In this document: one piece after another, positions 36,053 through 48,800 of the stretch
Layout: every line of letters starts with the position of its first letter
Position numbering within the stretch: the stretch's first letter is position 1
Assembly (NCBI GenBank): GCA_023374025.1
Contig: SIJG01000064.1
Span: 643,943 to 707,942, forward strand
Source: Heterodera schachtii
Taxonomy: Eukaryota > Nematoda > Chromadorea > Rhabditida > Heteroderidae
Length of the DNA stretch: 64,000 nt
Direction: 5' to 3'
Position numbers and translations under genes: made by a program
Notes under the pieces: model-generated
The model's input: only the letters and a program-made list of their open reading frames with translations
Database searches by the model: none
What the model was told of the DNA's origin: nothing

Positions 36053-38043
36053 AAATTAATGTCCTTGAAGAAAACTTCGTCTTCTGTTAACAGTTAATGA
36101 GAGTCTTGAAAAACTGCGTTTGATTGTAACTAATGTCCTCCACTAAAATGGCCAATTAAAACCTCATGGTTTGCCTAATTTTCAATGGCAAATTTTACGA
36201 ACATTCTTAGTGTCCAATTGTGTGGGACTCAACATGTCCGTGTCCGTGTCAGTTTCGGTTCCTCCTTTTTAGGACTTCGTTTCAAATCAAGCCGTCCCAT
36301 CATTTCCAATCTGACATTTTCCAAATTAAATTGATAATAATCAAATACATTTTCTCTTTTTTGTTTATTCAAAATTGAGTCCAATTTGCACCTTTTTTCA
36401 CCCAAAATTTTTACGCTTTTTCTTTTTGATTAAAATTGATTTTCCCATTGAAACAGTGAAATGACTTCCATTACACTCAAATTCAAACTCAAAAATTGTC
36501 CTTTCATCGGACTCACAACGCGTTTTTCGGAAAATGATCTCATAAAATAAAGGAAGCGTCGTTGATGAGTGCGACTTGCTGAGAAGAAGAGGAGGGAAGA
36601 GAAGGGAAGAGAAGGGAAGAGTGGGTGACTCTGCTTCCTTTCCCTTCCCTTTCCTTTTTCATTATCCGCTTAATATGCCCCGATGGATGTGAAAAAGGGG
36701 GCGAAATTGGGGAGGGGAGGGAGTGAGCAATTTGTTGTTCTGCTGTTGTTGGGTTGGTTGCCGGGGGGGGGGGGGGGGCTGCAGCGTTTGTTCGTCGGCG
36801 CAAGGGAAAACGGGCAAAAGCGGCGCGCGACCGGTCGTTGCTTAAAGCAGCAGCTCATCGGGAAGAAGCGAAGCAGAAGACACTGAATATTCCCACGCCT
36901 AGGCTGAAAAACTCGGCAGAATGATTGAATGAATGAATGAATGAATGAAAGGCTGATGATGGATGGAAAAAGGGTGAGGGAAGGGATCATCTCCCCCGAG
37001 GGGTCAGCCAAACGGAGGGGGGGGGGGAGGGAGTTTGGCAGCAGCAGAAGGAAGAGAGAGAACCCATCCTCAGCCCATCCCTCCCAAATCCCCCCATGGA
37101 CACTGGTTTCGTCTCCCCGGGAAACGTCAAAACTCATCTTCGCTGTACAAGAACGCAATGCCGCTGATTGCTCGTTGTGCGCGGGTGGAGGAGACAATAA
37201 CTGGCTGTTTGCTGCTATAAGCGATCCCTCCCGTCCCCCCTCTTGGCGATGTTAATGATGATGGGTTGTTGCGCGAGTCTTCTTGCGAGATTTATTTGTA
37301 TTGTGTGTTTTAGTGATTTCCTGGAGGAAGTTGCCGAGGGATGACAGCGACAAAGCCCGGAGGAAAAGCGACTTTATCACAGCAAAAGAGAAGCGAAGAG
37401 CCAACGGAGTCCCCGTGGGATTGATCACCAGCAAAGGGCCAGTTGATAAGCAAATCCACCTTGTGATCAGAGTTATCACTATCATTAGCAGCAGCATCAC
37501 TTCTTTTCCGCTTGAATTAATCCGCTCTATGAAAAAGGCGCTACAAAAGTCAAAGTCCCAATGGACCAACAAATTTCCGCCACTTCGCTGCATGGACATC
37601 ATTTTCGTCCCAATTTAGGGAGAAAAGCAATGCTTTACCACCCAAATTTGCGCATATGCTTTTTGCCAAATAATTAACAGGAAAATAAAATAATTGCTGC
37701 CTAAGAGATTCCGGTCCAATTTGGGAATCTTTCTTTTTCTGTTCATTTCTATGACAAAACAAAGTGAATAATTATTATTACAGGCGAAAGGAGAAGGCTT
37801 TTCTATTGTAAAATCTCATAATTTTATTTAATTAATAAAATTGTTATTTTTGGCACTGTTTTCATTTTGGCATTTTCCGCCATTCTCCGCCCGCGGACTT
37901 TCGCTCTCTCCGCCGTTCCCTCAGTGACCTTTCGTCGTCCTTCAATTAATTTTGTTTATAATTTCGCAGACCGCAGTCAAACCGGATTTTCGGAAGAGAT
38001 TTACTAAAAAATCATTAGCAAATTCACCGATCGGAACATTTCC
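36053..38043. other. intergenic region
   Basis: No gene can be supported. Open frames at 36670-37197 (-) and 36941-37255 (+) overlap in G/C-rich and simple-repeat DNA (GGGAAGAGAA at 36595-36620, a TGAATGAA run at 36921-36948, a G tract at 36764-36778) and lack splice continuity. It is probably the 5' regulatory DNA of the Gln-rich gene. Confidence 0.5.
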
Positions 38044-41000
38044 ATGCAGCGGCAACGAAAATTTCGATCGGTCGTCGTTATTCTCTCGCTGTGCAGCATC
38101 CTTTTAAATGCAGGTGAGTGAATCATTTTTGATTAAAAAGAATTATAATTTTAACTCTTTTTAAACAATTCATTGGTATTTTCAGTCGGTTGTAAAGCAG
38201 CGGAAACAGAACAAACGCAGCGACAAAGCCAACACCGACGGGAAGGGGACGGATGTGCGGGCGATCACCGGCACCACCAACACGGGGACGGCCCCGACGA
38301 CAGCCATTCTCATGAGCATTCCTCGCGCGAAAAACGAAGTGCCGACGGCGGAAGAGCAGAAGCCGACGAAGGAGAGGAAGCGCAGGGGAAAAGCATTCGT
38401 CGGCATCCGGTGCACTTATACAAAGGCGCTGAGCCCTGGCGGCCCCTTTCCAATTCGGTCCCATTCGGTGTCGGTGCTGTTGAGCTTCCACCAGCAGCAT
38501 CGATCGACGAAGAGGAGCAGGAACTCACGGGGTCGAGAGAGGCGCAGCCATTGGCATCGGTGGATGCCCCGTCTGATAACGGTGGGGGGGCATTTAGCAA
38601 ATTATGCCAAAACCAAGAGGCATCGAAAAGGCAGTGGCATTTTAAAAGAGTGTTTTAATGCCAAGATCAATAACTATTTTTCAAAACTATAAACGAACTA
38701 ATTAACCGCTATGATTTCCCTTCAGTGCCTGTCAAAGTGCCTGGGATTTTGAATGGAGTTGCGGCGATTAACGCAAGTGATCAATTGACAGAAAGTGTGG
38801 CACTTGAATACACTGAAGGTGGGCCAAGGCGATCAAAGGTATTCCCTGTCAAATAACTTTAAAAATTAATTGTTGACCTCAGAGTGCTCTTCACGAGTCA
38901 TTGCGGCGACCGTTGAGGCGACTCACCGACAGACAATTGGCACTTTTGCTTAAGCAAGTTAGGAAGCAGCGCCGGGGTCAATTTGGCCAGAGGGAAAACA
39001 ATGAAGAGGTAATTAAGCGCAATAAAGAGGAAAAGCCTTTTTAATGCCAGGGCCCAATAAGCACACGTCAAGAAATGCTGGATCAGCTGAAAACTTTGCT
39101 AAAGCAGCCTCAGGAGGGGCAAAGGCTGATCAGACCGAAACTGTTGACCAATGTGAACATTTTGCCAAACGAATGGAGCATTTACCCGGCGCCGCGGAAC
39201 ATTGGGGCCAAAAGTGGAAGTGATCGTGATCAGAAATTGGACCAAGGACAACAACAACACCAAGAAACGGCAGATGAAGGCCGATCAACAGATCAGAAAG
39301 TGTCGGTGCAAACCATCGAAATTCGAGCAGACAATCAACGGGGAGAAGGTGAAATTCGTGGACTGAAGCAATCAGTCAATGTCCGAATTTCGAAAAGTCG
39401 CTTTCATTCTTACTTTGGTCTTTGCTCGTTAAACTCTGTCCATTTTCTGCGCTGAAGGGTCCTCCTCTGCAAGTAGCAGCACTCCAACGCAATTCCCGAC
39501 CACATCGGCAGACTCAATTCTGACGCAACCGCAGTTCGAACTGAAGGCGACCATTCGACCGCCAATTGTCCAATCAGTCGTATTGGTAATTATTCTTTCG
39601 TTTATTAGGGACCCAATTGAAATTACCTCTAAATTATGTAATTTGAGTGCATTCTTAAAAATTGGCCAGGTGCCCGATCAAAAAGCAACAGAGAAAACAG
39701 CAAAAGAAGAAAAAAAAGAGGCGAAAACGGAGACGGAACAGCACCACCAGCAGAACAAAGAGGAGGGAGGAGGAGGAGAAAAGGGCGGCCAAAATGGAGG
39801 CGAATTGGCAGACTGAGGAGCAGAAGCTGATGGCCGAAATGCGCACGGCGGTGCAAAAGGCGGACTCAGCCATGGAAAAATTGGAAAGCCAACGGCTCAA
39901 AGAATCGGCACAGGCAAACAATAAAGCAATTTGGAAAATGATAATTGACACTAATTAGGCCTTCTTACTTAGGCATTTTTAATTTAGCCCGAGGGTCAGC
40001 CATCAGCAGCAAAACTGGCTTCTAAAACGTTGGACCATGATCTGTCGGAGATCAAAGTGCTCAATGTCAGCCAATTTGCTGAGCAAGAGCGAAGCGAACT
40101 GGGCGAACTTAGCACAGCTTTGCGCGAGATCCGGTCTCGATATGAGACGGTCAAACACGAATTCCAAAAGAAAATGAAGCGGATGGGGCTGGCACATCGT
40201 TTCAAAACGCCGTCTCAATTCAAAGCGGCTGGCACAACAACTTTCATTGAAGAGGAGCCCCAAAATGGGACCAACATTGACTTTGGACTCGATTTGGACA
40301 ACAACAAAACGGCAGCAAATGCCGAAGGCGAAAATGCCACCAATGGAGGAAAAGCGACGGATGAGACGACAGAGGAGAAAAAAGCAAGCACGGCACAAGA
40401 GGAAGAACACACAACAGCAGTGCCAACTCCGAATGGCCAAAGGAACCGAAGGCCAACCGATGGAAAGGAAAATAATACCAACAAAAATGAGACAACAGCC
40501 GAAGAGGAAAACACGCTTAATGTGGGAAAAGCGAAATCGAAGCTGACACTGGCCGAATTGGCGGAGGAATTGGAGCAAATCGAGCGGACAATTGCCACGG
40601 GCAAAGGAAAAGCCGGCTTAAAAGAGTTGGAAATTGAGTCCGGCACTTTGCAAAAGGCCAAGAAAATTTTGCAGAAGGACAAAAAGGCCAAACAGAAGAA
40701 TCGGGCACGCGTTTCTTCATCATTTTCGCCTCAGCCAAAAGGCGAAGGGACGCCAAAGGCATTGGCCAACGGTGGCGGAAATTTGCAATCAGTGGCCATA
40801 AACAAAATAGTGGAAAAAATAAAGAAGGCAACGGCACTAAAGGAAGGCCATCAGCAACATAAAAAGGCGGAAAAACCCCAAAAAGGCCACAAAAGTCATG
40901 GGAATATTAGCGAAAGCGCAGTGAAAGGGGAAGACCAACAACATCAAGCAGTACAACCAGTGCCAAACAATGTGCAGCAACAGCACCAAACAACGACCGC

Positions 41001-43456
41001 AAGACAGACAATGACAGTGAAAATAACAGCAAAAGGGAAAATTGGGACGAATCAACCGACTTCAACAGCGGAACTGAACAAACTGAAGACAGTTTTGGTG
41101 GACACATCAACAACGGAACATGAGGCACAACACCAACAAAAGCAACAACAACAACAACATCGGCAGGAGCAACCGCATCACCAGCATGGCATTAATCAGA
41201 ATGGCAATAATCAAAATGGGAACATTAATCAGTTTAATCAACAACAGTTTAACCCATCAGCAGCGGCAGATCATTTTAATCATCCACAACAGCAACAGCA
41301 ACAACACTTCCCACAGCAACAACAATTAGCACAGTCTCAGCACATCATTCACCAGCAGCAACAAATATACAAACAACAGCAGGACCAACATCCGCCGCAA
41401 CATCATCGCCATGAACAACAACAACAGCAGCAGCTGCAATTTGACCATCCGCAACAGCCGCATCAAACGGTGAATCCAACAGATTGATCTATTTAAAAAA
41501 TAAATTAAAATGTTAAATTAAGCAAAAACACGCCCCTGCCCAACACCCCCAGCAATTGCATCAATTGCAAAGGCATGGCCAAAGCCAAAGGCCAAATTCG
41601 GCGGGTGGTGGCTTCTACCAATTGGAACGAACACAAGTGGCTAATGGTAAGGATTATAAATAATGAAAAAACACTGTATTATTTTTTGTATTAATTATAT
41701 AAATTAATTTCAGTGAGTCAAAAAACGGCGAAGCCGTCCTCGTCGGAACTGAAGCTGAAAGGGGTTGCCCAATTGGAGGTCGGCAAAGGCAATGACCAGC
41801 AGCAGCAGCAGCGGGGGCCGGGAGAGATTAGCAATAGCCAATTGAGCGATCGTTTGCGAAAGGAATGGCAGAGGAAAAACGGGACGAAGAAGGAGCAGCC
41901 CAAAGAAGACGAAGACTTGGCCAATTTGGAAGGTCGTTAATTGAAATAAAGTACAAAGCAATGAAAAGCAATGGTCGGAATTGGCGAAATGAATCACTTT
42001 TATTATTATTTATTTTATTAAACGCAAATTTATTTTATTTTTATTTGGCCATTTGACTTTGTGTAATTTATGTTTAAAACGCGGAATAAAGAAAATACAC
42101 TTACAATACGCAGAATTTGCACGAATTGATGAGCAGGCCATTTGCGATGCCATCGCTTGCAACTTTGAAACAGGTGAAGAAGGGCATTTAAAGGATCAAT
42201 GGGATACAAAATGCAGCTAATTCAAAAAACAAATTAATATTATTTTGAAACTGAAAATTCAATTTGAAATTTCAATTTTTTAATTGAACTCCCTCTCATT
42301 CATTTGGTCAATTTGTCAGGTGCACTGTGCGAATGGGAGAGCAGCGTGGACGAGCTGAACCCGAGCGATCCGCGCTACCGACGCTATATGATGGCACGGA
42401 CGATGCTATTGGCACGGCATCGACGGCGAAGCAAAAGGAATAGGGACGAAGTTGTGAGAGAGGAGCCGAAGGAGGAGGAAAAAGCCGAAGGCGAGGACGA
42501 AATGACCGAGTTTGGCCAGAATCTGCTACTGACGGACAATGAAGAAGAAGAAGGGCACACGACGACGGCGAAAACGAAGCAAAAAAAGACGGACCAAAGG
42601 ACGGAGGAACAGCCGCCGCAGGGGGGACGGACGGTGCTGCGAAGTTGGCACAATTGGGTGGGCCGATACCGAAACAGACTGACCGGCATTTCACAATCGG
42701 GCAAGTTTTTGTTGAGGGGGGGAGCGGGGTGGAAAAGCGGGGGGCGGTCGGGACCAGCTGAGGGTATTCCGCAGGCGAAAAAATTGAGGAAATGCAGAAT
42801 GATGTCCCATTTCTGATCAAGACCAATGCAAAAACAGATTTAAAATACGACAGATTAAGTCACAGAAGCATTAATGGATTTAATTAAATTAAACTTTTAT
42901 CGCTATCTCTGCTAATGAAAAGGGTTTTTTTCAATTTCAGAAGTGTTTTCGACAAGGAATCAACGCTTCGCTGCTTCGTATTTAAAGCCTGGCCAGCGCT
43001 CCACGCTGACCGGCCGTCTTTTGAGCGGGGACAGGGCCACCGTCCGTTTCAAAGCTTGGGAAGCGACCAGGCAATTAAACAATTGTTTGATTGGCATCAT
43101 TAAATGCCTGAATGCTTATTAGGTCTCTCCAATTGCGAGTGTGCTGTGATCGGACTGATCGAGAAGAGAATTGTGTGTTTGCCACCGAATTGGGCGTGAA
43201 GCGTTCGAGCCGAAAATGGACGGACCATTTGGCCACGTGTCCCCAGGGCACAAAAAAGGTCAAATTTCTTTTTGCATTTTTCTACGGCATCTGCTGGGTG
43301 TGTGCCATTATTCATTCATTTGATGATTAATTTCAGATCATTTTCGAGTGTCGAAACCAGGGACCCTTCCAAGGGGCGTGCGGAGTGGACAACATTCAGC
43401 TGGTCAATGCTTATTGTCCATCCGTTACTCCGATGAAAGCAAACCGAAAATTATAA
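38044..43456 (+). CDS. giant Gln-rich secreted protein with MAM-like C-terminus
   Basis: Fifteen or sixteen exons read about 1344 residues: 38044-38113, 38186-38581, 38726-38838, 38883-39008, 39051-39396, 39458-39585, 39670-39913 (internal frame change), 39988-41469, 41523-41646, 41714-41932, 42114-42173, 42320-42700, 42941-43070, 43123-43258 and 43337-43456. A signal peptide (VVVILSLCSILLNA) is followed by low-complexity His/Gln/Lys/Glu sequence with coiled-coil stretches (EANWQTEEQKLMAEMR; LAELAEELEQIERTI) and a long poly-Gln/His region. The C-terminus carries MAM hallmarks: ICDAIACNFETGALCEW, then SYLKPGQ, and finally IIFECRNQGPFQGACGVDN. About 100 charged residues interrupt the MAM fold. 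Three introns are GC-AG (39914, 42701, 43071). An extracellular-matrix or adhesion role is inferred. The exon 2 donor is uncertain. Confidence 0.75.
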
Positions 43457-44000
43457 AAAAAAAAGAGAAATGAAGTGTTTACAGTTGTACAAAATATGTT
43501 AATTATTGGTTAATTGCTACAAAAATCCAAGAATTAAATGCATAAGTTATAACAATTAAAATTCAAAAGCTTCTATTTATTAGTTTTCGTTTCTGAATTA
43601 AAAATTAATTTTTGAAATTTGTCTGTATGACGCCAACTGTCCCCAATTTTTGGAGACATTCTCTAATTTGGAGACATTTTTCATTAATAAAATTGTCCAA
43701 GGATTCAACTAATTAACTCATTAAGTATGTATTTGTTTTTCATGTCAGTCCACAAAAAAAAAACATTTTCAAATCATAAAATACAAAACAAAAATTGCCG
43801 GGGTCAAAGAATGGCTTCGATGACACTCAAATGGCACCCACACATTTGCTGCTGTTCATGGGCCAATTTATTCTGTGTGATTTCTGTTTCATTACTCATT
43901 CATTCATTCGTCATTAATTGATTCTCTGAGTCATTAGCCAAGAAATAAATGAAAAAACGGCGGACGTTATTTTATTTTATTTAACTAACAAGCCTTTCAA
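43457..44000. other. intergenic, AT-rich
   Basis: A ~540-bp gap between two plus-strand genes. No coding exon is recognised. Confidence 0.5.
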
Positions 44001-45127
44001 ATGGGAAGCAAAAAGCACAACAAATTAACGGTAAATGAACGGCAAAAGCAAATTAAACTTACTTTTTAATTTAGACATTTTTATTTGCTCTAATAACATT
44101 TACAACTGTCACTTCTCAGAATGCGACAAATGTACGAAAGAAAAATTATTCAGACATTTTTTAAAATATATTTAATTTAAAATATATTGAATTATTCTTA
44201 AAGGGCAGTGACAGTAATTGTCCGTCATTGTTTGGGCCTAATTATCCAACGCAGCAGCGAGAATTGGTCAGCCAATAACTGTGGATAAATTCATTAAACC
44301 TGAATTGACTTATCACAGCTGAGACCCGATGCTAAGGGCCTTCAATTGCTGTGCCAATGGGTGATCATTAGCGACCGTCAGAATTGTCCCCAATTTTTCC
44401 AACATTGCGGCCGAAATCCCATGATGTATGTGCTGTTATTATTATAGGATATCCATTTATCCAAATTTGTTAGGTGCCCGAGACAAAATGAAATTTGGTT
44501 TCAATGCGTCAGCGACTGCGAGCCGTCGTGCAGTGACCCATCCCCGACATGCCCAAGGGCACGGATTATCTCCCTTTTTTAAATTATAATTAGCCAATTT
44601 AGCGATGTGCCCGCGCGGGGTGCCAGTGCTTTCCGGGATATTTTCGTGAACACCAAAAGGGGCTTTGCGTGCCGGTAAAACAATGCCCTGGTGAAAAAAG
44701 TAGCGAATTGTCGTGCTTTGAAGACGAAGAATGCCAAGGGCCGTCCAACATTTGCCGGGAGGGAAAATGCCATCTTGGTACGTACGACTGACTCAAAGCA
44801 ATATTTAATTTATGGATTATTGAAAAAGGGTTTTTTGAGGGTGTTCGTCCGATAGAAACTGTCACAAATTCGAACAATGCGTCGGTGGGCACTGTTTGAG
44901 GCGCAAAAGTTGTAAATTCGACGGCCAATGCGAACCGTCGCGCGTTTGCATAGCGAACAATTGCCAATTCGTGCACAAACTCAGTCGGCACAATGTTACA
45001 ACTTTTGTCATCATTTGTCCCTTTCTCAGCTTGCCTTTCGCATTCCAATTGTCCCAACAGCGCCTTTTGTGGGGACGACGGACACTGCCAATTGCCATTC
45101 CGCGCCGCGGGCGACGAACGCCAATAG
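44001..45127 (+). CDS. secreted TIL-domain cysteine-rich protein
   Basis: Eight exons give 248 residues, all phases closing: 44001-44030, 44075-44131, 44204-44266, 44319-44425, 44474-44558, 44603-44781, 44856-44983 and 45030-45127. The signal peptide spans exons 1-2 (TFLFALITFTTVTSQ). A trypsin-inhibitor-like (TIL) domain follows: CPRQNEIWFQC, CEPSC, CARAGCQCFPGYFR and GLCVPVKQC. Then come three short Cys-rich modules of the form C-x5-C-x5-C (SCFEDEECQGPSNICREGKC; SCKFDGQCEPSRVC; NCPNSAFCGDDGHC), resembling EB-type modules. TIL domains often inhibit serine proteases, though the reactive-site residue cannot be read here. The intron at 44559-44602 is GC-AG. The last exon was placed in the Cys-rich frame, which needs the donor at 44984. 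Confidence 0.85.
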
Positions 45128-45810
45128 CGACGACAGAAGCATTTGGAAATTATGATTAACACATTAATTATTTACTTTCAAATGTTTCTTATTATTTATA
45201 TTATTTTGCCATTTGTTCTTAAATTTTTGTGCTAAGAATTTCAGTAGAGAATTGGTGTCGGAAGTGAGCCGATAGGGCAGCAGGCCCCTAATCAGAAATC
45301 GTCGTCTTCTTCTTCCATTCCCGGCTGATTTGAAGAATGCCCAGACCCCCATTAATAACAGTGTGTTTTTAAATATTTTTTTAAAATTTACTTTTGCAAG
45401 AAAAAATGGAATACAATAACTCCAATCCCGTGGGATTGGCGAAATGGTCGGGAGGATCACGAATTAGCATCCCGATAAAATTTCGGTCCCGATAATCTTG
45501 GTAAATTAAAAAAAGACTCGGGACGGATCCTGAGTCCGATCTCTAATATAAACCCATGCATTTTCCCTCAATTACATATATTCTAAGCCCATTCTCAATC
45601 ATTCCATTTTCATTGCCTATTTAATTCCTCTCTCAATTGACTCAATTAAAACAAAAAAAAATTATTAAAATAAGTGCAGAAATTACGGAGTTATGAATTT
45701 TTGAATTAGGCAAAAAAATTCTAAGTAACACCGCCCCTTCCCCCTCCCGATTTTTTCAACACAGAAAATTTATTGGAAATGGGCCTTCATAAATTCAAAA
45801 GCGATGCAAT

Positions 45811-48800
45811 TCAGTGATTTGTACAAAATGTCAGTGATAACAGTGCCAAAATTCCAAGCCACCAAAGGGGCGTATACAGTAGCTGAGAGGCTCGGTTTAC
45901 TGTACGGTCGTTTTGGTCATTTGCGTTGGGCCTGACAACGACATTTTGTTCATTATTTGCGGCAGAATCGGTGGCATCCGTTTCGTTGTTTGGATTCAAT
46001 GCGATCACAAGGCCGCCGTTATCGTCGGTAAAGCCCACCTAAGCAAAGCAAAAGCACAGTTTTTCGATTTACACCTAATTCAATGAAGAATTTATTATTT
46101 ATATGGATTTCCACATGTTTTTTTTGCACAATTCTTCGACCTGAAAAAGCAAATAATAGTATTTTTGTCGCATCTAGGATGCCTTTTTATTAGGGTTAGA
46201 CGGATCCGGGTACCCGGCCGGGTCCTATGCGCGTACCCGGTTTTTTCAAGACCTGATTCAATCCAATTCCAACAAAATAATTTTTTGGATAAATTATATT
46301 CAAAAACCCAACCCACTAAATGATCATTTTGGTTAAAATTTGTTAAAAAACCAAAAAAAAAAAAATTTTGACTATTTATTTGAAAAAAGGCTTATTTGTT
46401 AATGTATTATAATTTAGGTATTCTTTGAAAAGTTAAAATGACCTTTTCTTTTGAATAAAAATATTATTTAAAGAAATAAAATTTACCAATTAATTTGGAA
46501 AAAACGATGAAAATTTTTCAAATTTTATATCTTCTGAAATTAATTCAAGATTTTGAATTTATAAAAATGTTTTTATTTAATAACTATAGATTCTAAATTA
46601 CAAATTCTTCATAAAATATATTTTTTTTATTGAAAAATTATGAAAAACTTTTTTAGGATTCGGTTGGACCCAATACCCCCCTCTCAACGAATTTTCTTTT
46701 TCAGGCCATGAGCTGGTGATGAACAATTACTGATTGGATTACTTTTGCCGGGTCTCCAGGCACACAATTGTACGAGTCGGCAATTCGCAAAGTGAACAAT
46801 CCCTCGCGGCACACGCAAATGGTGCCATTGCAATGCGAATCCAACAGACACTCCTGCCCACTCGTGCAGCTTTGGCCTGGAATTTAAAAACGCGTAAATT
46901 CCGTCCGTTTCTGCTGGCACAATTCGATTGCCTGGGAATGCAATCGGTGCGCCCTCTCCGCCGGCCATTCCCACGCCGCCACCGTCCGGCGACATTATTC
47001 CGCTGCCAAATGCGTTGTCACTTTCGAAGTGTGCCTTCAGCACGGGCAATTCGTTGCTAAAGATGCATTTAAGTATTTTAATTAATTTTTTTAATCCGAT
47101 CATTTCTGATGCGTACTCCGCGAACATTTCGCCCTTCGATTTGTCCCATCCGATCACGCGTTGTTCCGCTTCGTTCGTGCGTTTCAGCCACGCCAACAAA
47201 GGCGCGTAATACTCCAACAGGGGACCGGCATCTTTGGGAAGAAATGTTCGGGCGTTTCATTAAGTGCCTTCCTCCTCCCTCACCAAGTTGCCGTGTTCCC
47301 GTTAATTTTTCAAAAGCGTCAAGCCACGAAATGGAGCCGCCTTGGGCAATTGCTTCGAGCACACTCTGAACAATCACAGCGAAGGAATTGATTAGGGATT
47401 CATTCCGATCGGTCACTGATCAGTGATCACTGCCCGCCCTTTTTACTTTCGCTGTCGTCCGATTGGGCATACATCCGTCGCTCAACTGATCGATGCCCCC
47501 ACAAAGTTTCTTCAAAATTTGGAATTGAATGACATATGCCAGTGCATCGCGTGTTGCCGGCGCGTGTTGTTGGCCAATTGCGGGCGAAGCGACCGCGTCA
47601 AATTCGACGGACCGCGGGTCGGCCATTGGCGGCGCGACAATGCCCTGGTAACGCTGTCTGAAATTCACATTTTATACAGAAAATGCCAAATGAAATTACT
47701 TCATTTGTCTAATTTACCTAAGCTGCCACCACTCTTTTGACCAATTGGACGCGTTTATTCGGCCTTCAAATGCCGCGTACCTCCATTTGTCTAAAAATGA
47801 ATGCCATTTTTATTTTAACAATATTTAAATTCATGTTTTATATTTTCTTTTTATTTTGTTTTTTCCCCATTTTCACCTGCTACAATGGCAAATGGCAGCT
47901 TCACAATGTCTTCCAGCGCTTCTCTGTACAATCGGTTCACTTCTGCCTCGGCATTGCGCTCGGTTTTCACCGACACCAATTTCTGTTCTCTCAGATAATC
48001 CGGATGAAGCGCAACGATGCCAAAGGCACCGGCGAGTGCCGCGCTTAGGCTTAATTTTCAAATAATTAAATAAACATTTTTTGATTATTTACCTTGGGTT
48101 GGGTGCGTCCCGCAACAAAATGGGCTGTGTTCGTGAGCCGTACTGATAGTAAAGTTTGGCCAAAAGACGGTGCGCATTGACAAAGTCCTGTAGGACAAAA
48201 AACGTTTAATTAATTAATTGGTGTTTTGTTGCACCTGTTCACTCAATTGGGCACACACTTTCACCCGGTAATCGTCCTGCTGTCCGTTCATCTAAAACAG
48301 TGTCAGGGGAATTCGAACATATGCCGTGGTTTTTGACCATGTTATACGCAGTTGCCGGGTTACAAATCATGTCCTTACTCCAATTACGCGTAAAAATTGA
48401 ACTTGTCCAAAAAGTGCGGGGAAGCCGTTCAAAGCCAACGAATTTCATGAAACGGTACACCTAAAAAATGAAAAATTAATGATGTTTGAACATCCTTAGA
48501 ATACCTTGGAAAACATTGTCCGAACAGTGTAATTTTGTGCTCGGAATGAGTCGACCATTTCATTGGCAATTTTCTGTTCCTCCGCCGGCATTTCTTCGGG
48601 GAATGGCTTTGTCTGTTCGTAATGCACTGCCCAACTATCGCCGCTCAAACTCTTCAGCAAATGAATTGGCAATGGACCATCTCTAAAAATGCTTCTTTTT
48701 GTTTACGATCCCTAATTACCCTAATTAACACCCGTTTAACCTGCTCAATTGCTGCCCTCCCTTTTCACTGTCTTCGTTTGCTTTTTGCGCGTAAACTGCC

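Noticed and set aside
36670..37197. 175-residue minus-strand frame
   Set aside because: Driven by poly-C and CT-rich sequence; no splice continuity, domain or convincing start.
40003..40837. 191-, 158- and 106-residue frames on the minus strand
   Set aside because: They are shadows of the Gln/Glu-rich coding exon 39988-41469 on the plus strand.
42308..42826. 172-residue minus-strand frame
   Set aside because: Antisense shadow of the MAM-gene exon 42320-42700, which splices in phase on both sides.
38044..45127. MAM gene and TIL gene as an operon
   Set aside because: The spacing is 544 bp, longer than the ~100 bp typical of nematode operons, and no SL2-type acceptor arrangement is evident.
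46928..47416. plus-strand frames of 76-108 residues
   Set aside because: Antisense to ACN-1-like exons whose alignment to ACE proteins is clear.
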